This document shows, piece by piece, positions 7,154 to 14,142 of a stretch of DNA of 21,049 nucleotides. Every line of letters begins with the position of its first letter. Positions within the stretch are counted from its first letter, which is position 1. The stretch covers positions 1-21,049 of the forward strand of contig NZ_CAXLML010000081.1 in NCBI RefSeq assembly GCF_964187505.1. The letters are read 5' to 3'. Source of the DNA: Chordibacter forsetii (GTDB taxonomy: Bacteria; Verrucomicrobiota; Verrucomicrobiia; Opitutales; Seribacteraceae). Below the pieces are notes generated by a model. That model was not told the origin of the DNA and made no database searches. It worked only from the letters and a program-made list of their open reading frames with translations. A program made the translations under genes and the position numbers.

Positions 7154-8452
7154 ATGAACACGAATCAAGAAACATTCTTTGAAACAAATGATGATTCCAG
7201 CTTAAATAATAATTCCTTTGGAATTAGGGCAAAGGTCATTGGCGTTGGTGGGGCAGGTATATCGTTAGTCGATGGTTTGCGCTTCGATAATTTTGACTTT
7301 GTAGATAATTTGATCATTGATGTTGATATTAAGGCAGTGGCCGATTCTCTTGCCTCTCAAAAACTCACATTTGGTAGAAGGCACACACGTGGAATGGGTA
7401 CAGGGGGAGATGTCAACCTAGGTAAAAGGTTGGCAGAAGAAGAAAAAGACAAAATTCGGAAAGAGTTGGAAGGAGTTGATTTAATTTTCCTTCTTGCTGG
7501 TCTGGGAGGTGGAGTAGGAGGAGGCGCGGCTCCGGTTGTTGCGAGGTTAGCCCGTGAACATGGAGCGTTAGTTTTCGCTTTTACTCCTTTGCCATTTAGT
7601 TGGGAAAAGACGCGACATGCCCAGGCAGAGGAGTGCTTGTCTGAACTACGAAAGCATGCAAATGCGGTGATTCCCTTACCTAATGATTCACTTTTACAAA
7701 TGGGAGGTGAAGACTCCACCGCCTTGGAATGTTTTGCTGAAGCAGGGCGAAATGTCAGCAGGGGCATAGCTGCCATCTGCAACATAGTATATAAAAAGGG
7801 GATGATTGATGTTGATTTTTCCTACCTGCGTAAAGTTTTTTCAGGCCGAGGTGGACGGACGCTTTTTGGCTATGGAAAGGGGAGTGGGACAGAAGGTTTG
7901 CGCGAAGCCTTAAGAGATTTACTCGTTTGTCCGATGTTACATATGCCTGATGTATCAAAGGCTGCAGATATTTTGCTTATTTTTATACAGGGTGGAACCT
8001 CTTTAAGTATGTCCGGTTTACAATCCGTATCCAAAGAGATCAGGGATTCATTTAAGGCCGGAGAAGATGTTGTTTTTGGGGCACATGTTGATGAGAATCT
8101 TGGAGAGGAGGTCAAAATCACCATTTTGGGAGTCACCTCGTTAGATCCCTTGGTTCCCACTGCCGATGTTGCTCCGGTCGCTCAACAAGTATTGGAGCTG
8201 GGTAAGAATCCTAAACAGTCTCATCGTTCTAAATTAGAAATTACAAATACTAGTCCGGAAAAAACTTCCTCCATGGCGACTCGGAAGAAGAGAGGAAGGA
8301 AAAGTGATAATAAAGAACAAAACACTTTTTTCTTTATGGAAGCAGAGAACCAAAGAGGTATATTTGACGACCTTCCCAGTAGGAATATGTATGAGGGTGA
8401 AGACTTGGATGTACCATCATATTTACGGCGAGGAGTAAAGATCGTAATCTAA
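7154..8452 (+). CDS. ftsZ: Divergent FtsZ, tubulin-like division GTPase
   Basis: FtsZ assembles the cytokinetic ring. This 432-residue protein is recognisable from end to end but strongly divergent. A 22-residue extension precedes the fold. The T1 loop GVGGAG is at 30-35, but the following Gly-Asn is Ile-Ser. The NTD motif of T2 is Asp56-Val57-Asp58. The tubulin signature is GGGVGGG (118-124) instead of GGGTGTG. IPLPNDSLL is retained. The T7 loop usually reads NxDFAD; here it is DVDFSY (219-224), so the second catalytic Asp is Tyr224. A variable, Lys/Arg-rich linker (about 340-415) leads to DLDVPSYLRRGVKIVI (417-432), a good match to the conserved FtsA/ZipA-binding tail. Gene order (ftsA, then ftsZ) and this tail make FtsZ the best call. 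A GTPase with reduced or altered activity is possible. Confidence 0.93.
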   Translation: MNTNQETFFETNDDSSLNNNSFGIRAKVIGVGGAGISLVDGLRFDNFDFVDNLIIDVDIKAVADSLASQKLTFGRRHTRGMGTGGDVNLGKRLAEEEKDKIRKELEGVDLIFLLAGLGGGVGGGAAPVVARLAREHGALVFAFTPLPFSWEKTRHAQAEECLSELRKHANAVIPLPNDSLLQMGGEDSTALECFAEAGRNVSRGIAAICNIVYKKGMIDVDFSYLRKVFSGRGGRTLFGYGKGSGTEGLREALRDLLVCPMLHMPDVSKAADILLIFIQGGTSLSMSGLQSVSKEIRDSFKAGEDVVFGAHVDENLGEEVKITILGVTSLDPLVPTADVAPVAQQVLELGKNPKQSHRSKLEITNTSPEKTSSMATRKKRGRKSDNKEQNTFFFMEAENQRGIFDDLPSRNMYEGEDLDVPSYLRRGVKIVI

Positions 8453-8523
8453 AGAATTGCCACAGATTACGAAGGTCTTAAAATTTTGATTGTTTGACCT
8501 GCCTGATAAATTATCTTTGAACA

Positions 8524-9489
8524 ATGAGGATGAAGATTTGCCTTATTGCTTGTTCGATTTTTCTGATTGGAGGAAGTTCCGTCCTGGGTAAGGTTTCTCA
8601 CCTCCTAGTTGCAAGTCTGGGAGATGGGGTTTCTTTATCCGATAAATCCGGAAAAACGAAGGCCGTCAACCAAGCCACTTTTTTACCATTTAATACTAAG
8701 TTGTCTGTTCGACCTAAAAGTGGAATTGAGACACTTGCTGCTGGTTATCAGTTTAGGTTCGGTTCATCCACGGCTTTTGTTTGTGAAGAGCAAAGCATTG
8801 AATTATTTAGTGGCTCAATATTTGTACGATCTCGTAAAATTACAAATGCTCTAAATCTTAAAGGCCCTGAGGCCTCAATTCGTTTGTCCGGTGCAGGTTC
8901 TTGCTTGATTAATTTAGAACCCAATGGTGGTTTTAAGTGCGTTGGTGTACTTGGAAAGATTATTTTGAGCCTCAATGGAAAAAGTTCGGCTTCTATTCTT
9001 CCTGGAGAGATTGTTTTTACCAATTTAACAGAAAATGTATTTAGCGATAAATTAGTTGTGGATCTCCATAATTTATTTGAGACATCATTTCTTATCTCTG
9101 GTTTTTCGAATAGTCAGAGTTTTTTAGATTCGTTGAAAAGTGTTTCTGAATCTCAAAAACTCTTCATTGGTAAAACCTTTGATGCGACTGTGGGTAGTGC
9201 TAAAAAACCTGAAGTTTTTGAAATTAACAACGAGACTCAACCATCAAATGCCTTAGCCCAGTTTTCAAACGATACTTCGAATCTTTCATACAAGAAAAAG
9301 GGCTACGAAGTAACAGACTCGCTTCCCCTGCAAGAACTTCTTGGTCGAAAGCCAAAGAGATTGTCCGTTTACTCGGATGAATTTCCCTCTACAACCATTC
9401 CAACACCAGATAAGATAAATTCAGAAAAATCCTCTGTTGTAGATCCGACGACCAGGCCATTTCCTAGTCGTCTGCTACGAGGTAATTAA
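8524..9489 (+). CDS. Secreted protein with FecR-like beta-domain, function unknown
   Basis: I do not recognise a named gene. The 321-residue product starts with a signal peptide: MRMK, then a hydrophobic stretch, with likely cleavage near SVLG at about residue 22. There is no lipobox Cys. Residues about 28-175 are beta-rich and have the rhythm of FecR-like domains: an initial level-setting strand, GIETLAAGYQFRFG, IELFSGSIFVRSR, a region rich in alternating hydrophobics, and LPGEIVF. No transmembrane helix follows, so it is not a canonical FecR anti-sigma factor. The C-terminal 130 residues are Ser, Lys and Pro rich and probably disordered. ATG codons at 8524 and 8530 are both possible starts; the first is used here. 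It lies 71 nt after ftsZ and 21 nt before the antiporter. An envelope or division-linked role is only a guess from position. Confidence 0.62.
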   Translation: MRMKICLIACSIFLIGGSSVLGKVSHLLVASLGDGVSLSDKSGKTKAVNQATFLPFNTKLSVRPKSGIETLAAGYQFRFGSSTAFVCEEQSIELFSGSIFVRSRKITNALNLKGPEASIRLSGAGSCLINLEPNGGFKCVGVLGKIILSLNGKSSASILPGEIVFTNLTENVFSDKLVVDLHNLFETSFLISGFSNSQSFLDSLKSVSESQKLFIGKTFDATVGSAKKPEVFEINNETQPSNALAQFSNDTSNLSYKKKGYEVTDSLPLQELLGRKPKRLSVYSDEFPSTTIPTPDKINSEKSSVVDPTTRPFPSRLLRGN

Positions 9490-9510
9490 TTTTCTAAACT
9501 ACTCATAATT

Positions 9511-12500
9511 ATGACTTCATTAAGTTTTACACATGTTTTGGCCTCCTCTGGTGACAGCGGTTATCTGTACGGATTATTTTTCTTAATTGTTGCGTTGATT
9601 ATCGGTGCAGCCACTAGGCATTTCCTGCAACGAATTCCTCTTCCTTTTACGGTTCTTTTATTACTCATCGGTTTGGCCATGGGTGGACTGAATCGGGCCT
9701 ACGGACCGCATGGCGGAAGTTCTCATGGAGATGGTCATGGTATTGAGCAAGCCTCAGGTTTATGGGCCAAGTTCGTGGATACCCTTAGTGGAGCTATATC
9801 TTGGGGCGGAAACTTGGATGGACATCTCATTTTGTATGTTTTCCTGCCCATTCTCATATTTGAGGCTGGGTTTGCTTTGGATGTTCACACCTTTAAAAAA
9901 TCTTTCGTCAATGCCTTTTATATGGCAGGACCAGGTATTGTGACAGCTACTGTTATGACCGGGCTTGCTTTTATGGGATTGGTTTCGGCCTTTGGAGGGC
10001 CAGGAGGAGTCCTAGAAGACTGGAATGTGGATAACGGGGCCTTTCTGGTCCTAGCCTCTATGTTGTTCGGGGCCGTGGTTAGTGCCACGGATCCTGTTGC
10101 AGTGGTTGCTCTGCTCAAGGACTTGGGTGCTAGTAAGAAATTGGGAACTTTAATCGAGGGTGAATCTTTGCTTAATGACGGAACCGCAATTGTAGCCTTT
10201 GTCCTTTTGATCGGAGTGGTTACGGGTGCTGAGCAATTCCTCGGTGCAGGCAGTTTTATTGGAAGTGCTGCAATCGGCTTTGGTAAAATCGGAGCAGCGG
10301 GTGGATTAGTTGGAGTATTTCTGGGATTAATTGCCATTTTATGGGTGAGGAAAGTTTTTAACGATCCGTTGATTGAAATAACCGTAGTTTTAGTAGCTTC
10401 TTATGCAGTTTTCTTTGTTTGTGAACATTTTTTCCATGTCTCAGGAGTTCTTGGCCTAGTCGCATTGGGTATCGTTATGGCTGGAGTGGGAAGGACAAGA
10501 ATTAGTCCAGAGGTCGAGCATTTTATGCACGAGTTTTGGGAATTCACTGCCTTTGCGGCAAATGTAATCATCTTCATCGTTGTTGGGGTGGTAATTGCCC
10601 AAAAAGCAGAACCTACGGGAATGGATTTCCTCATTTTATTCTTAATTTATATAATCATTCATGTCGTTCGGGCGATCAACATGGGTATGTTTTATCCGTT
10701 TATGAAAAAAGCGGGTTATGGACTTCCTGGAAAAGATGCGATTGTGGTTTGGTGGGGTGCTTTGCGTGGTGCAATTGGCTTGGCTTTAGCTTTGGTGGTT
10801 TATTCAGAAAGCCTGAGGTATGAATTTCAAATAACTGAGGGGGGAAGCGGATATTCTGCAAAAACAACTTCTGTTTTCGTGGTTGATTCTGATGAGGCTC
10901 GTTCGTATGCAGGAACCAACCCAGACTTGAATTTATACGGAATGGCGGCGAATTCTTTTGCCAAGGCTGAGGTTTCCAATGGTCGCATTATGGGAATTTC
11001 TCAATCCAGTGAATTATCAGAGGAAATTCTCGGAAAGAAAGATTCTAAGATTGTTTCCCAAATTCGAGAAGATTTATCAAGCGGAGCCAAAAAGGTTCTT
11101 ATTTTTGGCGAAGGAAATGGAGCGATCGCAAGTGCGTCTTTGGTTGGAATTTCGTCACGTGTACGCGATCAATTCCTATTCCTTATATCTGGTATCGTTT
11201 TGCTTACTCTTTTGGTCAATGCCACGACTATCAAAGCATTGGTAAATAAACTTGGACTGACAGAATTGCCCGCAGTAAAAAAATTAATGTTTTCCAACGC
11301 CACGGGCAACATATCGAATGTCTGTGAGCAAGAAATGGACCTTCTTAAAGATGATCGCTTTTTAAGCGGTGCAAATTGGGGCTTGGTCAGGAACTATTTG
11401 CCCGATCCCGTAAGTTATCCGTTAACTGCCGATGAACTAGCAAGCATGGATACATTGGCCGAGGCTCGTAGGCGACTTTTGGAGAAAGAGAGAAGCAGTT
11501 ACTGGGCGCAGTTCAGGTCAGGATTACTTTCCGCAACTGCAGTTGCTCAGTTGGATAACAATTTAAGTGAGTTTCTTGATTTTCAAGGCAAGGTCCCCAT
11601 GACCGAACGTACTTACCTAGATGATATCTGTACAGTTAGTAAGCTAAGCGAGGCATTAAAGGATATTCCCTTATTGAAGAGGTACTTTTCTGACAGGATA
11701 ACGATAGGTTATGATGCGGCTAAGGCTTTTGTAATTGCCCAGCAGGCGATGGCCAAAATGGTTGATTCTATGGTTCGCGAGTTAGATGACAGTGGAGATT
11801 TGGAGAAACAGCAAAAAACAGCCCGTCAACTTAAGGATGAGATACGCCAAAATCGTTTACGCGGATTGAAGTATATTCGCAATATGCATGAGAATTATCC
11901 GGAAGTAACCGTGGGTATAGAGACTAAAGATGCCATCCGTTCCGTGCTTAATCATGAACGCTCTTCTATTAAGAAAATGCGTGTCGATGGGATGCTTGAA
12001 GCCGATGAAGCAGATAGAATGATTACAGCTGTGGAGGAGAGGATGAAAGATGTAATGGAGAGGCCTCTAGAACTTAGGCTACCAAAGCCCGATGAGGTCC
12101 TTCAGGAAGTCACTTGGCTTAAGGGTATGAGTGATGGAGTCATTTCAAAAATATTAGATGCTTCCGAAACCAAGGTTTATAACTCAGGCGATTCTTTAAT
12201 GAAGCAAGGAGACTCTGGAGATGGTTTGATCGTGATAACGCGAGGAAGTGTCAAGGTGTCCATTGGGGATGTCGTGGTCGACATCATGGGTAGAGGTGCG
12301 GTTATTGGAGAAATGGCCGTCTTGGCCGGAGTTCCCAGAACTGCTACCGTGATTGCTGATTCTACGGTTAATGCTCTATGGTTAAATACTGAATCGATGC
12401 AAGCAATCATGGCTGATTCTCCGGAACTGTCGGGAAGCCTTTGGAAAACTGCTGCAATGCGTTTTGCGGAAAACCTTTTGGGAGCTAAAGAACCCTACAA

Positions 12501-12720
12501 TGGCTGGAGTCAGATTCAAATGCGCAGGTGGTTAAATGAAGGTGAAGTAATCGCCCCAGTAGATGGCGAGTCAACTAATTTGTACGGCAAGGTTGCTGTC
12601 TTAATTTCTGGCCAAGCAGTCGCTCCATCTTCTACCGATCCAATCGTTGCACCGGCTACTTTAGATATGGCTGAGGCAAGTTTTGGTAACAATGCCAAGG
12701 TTTTCGTTCGGGAAGCTTAA
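9511..12720 (+). CDS. SOS1-like Na+/H+ antiporter (CPA1) with C-terminal cyclic-nucleotide-binding domain
   Basis: This 1069-residue inner-membrane protein probably exchanges Na+ (or another monovalent cation) for H+. The CPA1/NHE membrane domain covers about 15-575. It shows FLPILIFEAGF, SATDPVAVVALLKDLG with Asp194, EGESLLNDGTA with Asn222-Asp223 (the electroneutral-type ion site), GVLGLVALGIVMAG and WGALRGAIGLALAL with Arg419. An extra segment of about 120 residues (431-550) precedes the last helix. Residues about 580-860 are helical and cytoplasmic and resemble plant SOS1 (ARRRLLEKERSSYW at 652; LRLPKPDEV at 855-863). A cyclic-nucleotide-binding fold follows at about 865-985. Its phosphate cassette GEMAVLAGVPRTA (933-945) keeps the Glu and Arg that contact cyclic nucleotide, so real ligand binding is likely. 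The SOS1 C-terminal autoinhibitory tail is absent. No Shine-Dalgarno sequence precedes the ATG. Confidence 0.92.
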   Translation: MTSLSFTHVLASSGDSGYLYGLFFLIVALIIGAATRHFLQRIPLPFTVLLLLIGLAMGGLNRAYGPHGGSSHGDGHGIEQASGLWAKFVDTLSGAISWGGNLDGHLILYVFLPILIFEAGFALDVHTFKKSFVNAFYMAGPGIVTATVMTGLAFMGLVSAFGGPGGVLEDWNVDNGAFLVLASMLFGAVVSATDPVAVVALLKDLGASKKLGTLIEGESLLNDGTAIVAFVLLIGVVTGAEQFLGAGSFIGSAAIGFGKIGAAGGLVGVFLGLIAILWVRKVFNDPLIEITVVLVASYAVFFVCEHFFHVSGVLGLVALGIVMAGVGRTRISPEVEHFMHEFWEFTAFAANVIIFIVVGVVIAQKAEPTGMDFLILFLIYIIIHVVRAINMGMFYPFMKKAGYGLPGKDAIVVWWGALRGAIGLALALVVYSESLRYEFQITEGGSGYSAKTTSVFVVDSDEARSYAGTNPDLNLYGMAANSFAKAEVSNGRIMGISQSSELSEEILGKKDSKIVSQIREDLSSGAKKVLIFGEGNGAIASASLVGISSRVRDQFLFLISGIVLLTLLVNATTIKALVNKLGLTELPAVKKLMFSNATGNISNVCEQEMDLLKDDRFLSGANWGLVRNYLPDPVSYPLTADELASMDTLAEARRRLLEKERSSYWAQFRSGLLSATAVAQLDNNLSEFLDFQGKVPMTERTYLDDICTVSKLSEALKDIPLLKRYFSDRITIGYDAAKAFVIAQQAMAKMVDSMVRELDDSGDLEKQQKTARQLKDEIRQNRLRGLKYIRNMHENYPEVTVGIETKDAIRSVLNHERSSIKKMRVDGMLEADEADRMITAVEERMKDVMERPLELRLPKPDEVLQEVTWLKGMSDGVISKILDASETKVYNSGDSLMKQGDSGDGLIVITRGSVKVSIGDVVVDIMGRGAVIGEMAVLAGVPRTATVIADSTVNALWLNTESMQAIMADSPELSGSLWKTAAMRFAENLLGAKEPYNGWSQIQMRRWLNEGEVIAPVDGESTNLYGKVAVLISGQAVAPSSTDPIVAPATLDMAEASFGNNAKVFVREA

Positions 12721-12748
12721 AAACTCTTTCGTTATCTAATTTAAGGAA

Positions 12749-12839
<91 letters not shown>

Positions 12840-12859
12840 TAACTAAAACGAAGCAATTT

Positions 12860-12888
12860 GATATGAAGGAGTATGAACTCCCCGTCAA
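12860..12888 (-). promoter_or_regulatory. Candidate sigma-70-type promoter of the tRNA-Ser gene
   Basis: On the - strand, TTGACG (12888-12883) and CATATC (12865-12860) are separated by 17 nt. The -35 box matches the consensus at five of six bases, the -10 box at three. Transcription would begin roughly 15 nt before the mature tRNA 5' end, which is plausible for a tRNA. An inverted repeat (GGAGT-4 nt-ACTCC, 12868-12881) fills much of the spacer. The -10 match is weak, so this is tentative. Confidence 0.4.
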
Positions 12889-12995
12889 TGTTCAAAAGAA
12901 CCTATCTTACTCATATTGATTAGAAAACTTATAGATTTTAAAGGGGATTATTTTTGAGGTTTGCTTGTTTCGCTAAATCATCTAGAAAAAGCTTA

Positions 12996-13520
12996 ATGAT
13001 TTCCAACGAGGTCGGTTATAACAGCAAAGTAGAGGGCGAGGTTATTGTAACCCGTGCAGATTCAGTGATTAATTGGATCAGGAAGCACTCGGTTTGGCCC
13101 ATGCCTATGGGGCTTGCTTGTTGTGCCATTGAGCTAATGGCATCCGCTGCTTCCCGATACGATATTTCGCGTTTTGGGATGGAGGTCATGCGTTTTTCTC
13201 CTCGCCAATCAGACTGTATGATCGTTGCCGGTACAGTCACCTATAAGATGGCCGAAGTGGTTCGTAGAATCTACGATCAAATGGGTGACCCTAAATGGGT
13301 TGTTGCCATGGGAGCTTGTGCCTCGACTGGTGGAATGTACCGTTCGTACGCGGTAATGCAAGGAGTTGATAACGTCGTACCTGTAGATGTCTATGTTAGT
13401 GGATGTCCACCTCGCCCGGAAGCACTTTTGGACGCGATGATGAAGTTGCAGGGAAAAATCGGGAATGAATCGTCAGTCAAGAATCTGTCGAAAAAACCCG
13501 AATCTACCGGAGTCTCCTGA
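12996..13520 (+). CDS. nuoB: NADH-quinone oxidoreductase subunit B (NuoB)
   Basis: NuoB carries cluster N2, the terminal Fe-S centre of complex I, which passes electrons to quinone at the membrane interface. The N2 ligands are visible: adjacent Cys42-Cys43 in GLACCAIEL, Cys108 in GACASTGG and Cys137 in GCPPRPEAL. RYDISRFGMEVMRFSPRQSD is the usual conserved stretch. The ATG at 12996 gives 174 residues and an N-terminus (MISNEVGYNSKVEGEVI) that looks native to the family. An in-frame TTG at 12954 would add 14 residues and has a better Shine-Dalgarno candidate, AAAGGGG at 12940-12946, so the start is uncertain. It is the first nuo gene here and nuoA is not upstream. A weak -10-like TATAGA (12930-12935) might belong to the operon promoter. 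Confidence 0.95.
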   Translation: MISNEVGYNSKVEGEVIVTRADSVINWIRKHSVWPMPMGLACCAIELMASAASRYDISRFGMEVMRFSPRQSDCMIVAGTVTYKMAEVVRRIYDQMGDPKWVVAMGACASTGGMYRSYAVMQGVDNVVPVDVYVSGCPPRPEALLDAMMKLQGKIGNESSVKNLSKKPESTGVS

Positions 13521-13524
13521 TCGA

Positions 13525-14142
13525 ATGATTGACGATGATTTCGTCAAAGCCCTGCTTGAAGGGCGGGATTTTATTTCTGTTAAGCATAGAGACGATTGCC
13601 TAACCCTCGATTGTTTGCCCGATTCATTGATAGGTTTTTGTAAACACCTTCGTGATGATCAGACTTTTGATTTGCTTGTAGATTTAACTGCTGTGGATCA
13701 TGGAGAAGAAGCAGATAGTCGTTTTCAGGTTGTGCTCCATCTTTATTCTTTGATTCACAAATCTTATGTTCGTTTGCATGTGGCTTGCCCAGACAACCAA
13801 TCTCCCTCCATTCCATCGATTAGTTCTGTTTTTCCTGCGGCTAATTGGCACGAAAGAGAAACTTTTGACATGTTTGGTATCAAGTTTTCAGATCATCCCA
13901 ATCTCAAACGAATTTTAATGTGGGATGATTATCCGTATTTTCCCCTTCGCAAAGAATTTCCCCTTGCTGGAATTGAAGTACCTTTGCCAGCAGCTGATGT
14001 TGCTGAAGTGACAGGAGCAGATGTGGACCCTGCCCCTATGATGGGTGGTCCATTTGTAGCTTCAGGTAACGGTCGTATGAGCGAAGCTGAACCTAGAGCT
14101 AAGGATGAAAGTTGGACCGAGGAGTCCGAGAAACCATTGTGA
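13525..14142 (+). CDS. nuoC: NADH-quinone oxidoreductase subunit C (NuoC)
   Basis: NuoC is the 30-kDa peripheral-arm subunit that packs against NuoD near the quinone site; it carries no cofactor. The product has 205 residues from the ATG at 13525, which lies 4 nt after the nuoB stop and follows GGAG at 13509-13512. An upstream in-frame ATG at 13465 would overlap nuoB by 56 nt and adds a non-family peptide, so it was not used. Family features are FDLLVDLTAVDH, the beta-rich middle HLYSLIHKSYVRLHVACP, and the signature WHERETFDMFGIKFSDHPNL followed by RILMWDDY and PLRKEFPL. The tail of about 55 residues ends Glu/Ser rich and is variable. The TGA stop overlaps the nuoD GTG by 4 nt. Confidence 0.95.
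   Translation: MIDDDFVKALLEGRDFISVKHRDDCLTLDCLPDSLIGFCKHLRDDQTFDLLVDLTAVDHGEEADSRFQVVLHLYSLIHKSYVRLHVACPDNQSPSIPSISSVFPAANWHERETFDMFGIKFSDHPNLKRILMWDDYPYFPLRKEFPLAGIEVPLPAADVAEVTGADVDPAPMMGGPFVASGNGRMSEAEPRAKDESWTEESEKPL

Noticed and set aside
7357..7785. 142-codon open frame on the - strand
   Set aside because: It is antisense to the glycine-rich core of ftsZ. Its Pro/Ser/Ala-rich content is a shadow, and it has no family resemblance.
8453..8523. Possible promoter in the ftsZ to FecR-like gene spacer
   Set aside because: TTGATT and TTGTTT with downstream TAAATT or TATCTT give only weak matches with poor spacing. An AT-rich spacer produces these by chance.
9918..10337. 139-codon open frame on the - strand
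   Set aside because: It lies wholly inside the antiporter membrane domain and has the Pro/Ala/Thr-rich composition of an antisense shadow of hydrophobic codons.
12721..12748. Terminator between the antiporter gene and the convergent tRNA
   Set aside because: No stable hairpin followed by a T-tract was found on either strand in this short interval.
13465..13524. Longer nuoC start overlapping nuoB
   Set aside because: The added peptide is basic and unrelated to NuoC; the ATG at 13525 has GGAG upstream and normal operon spacing.
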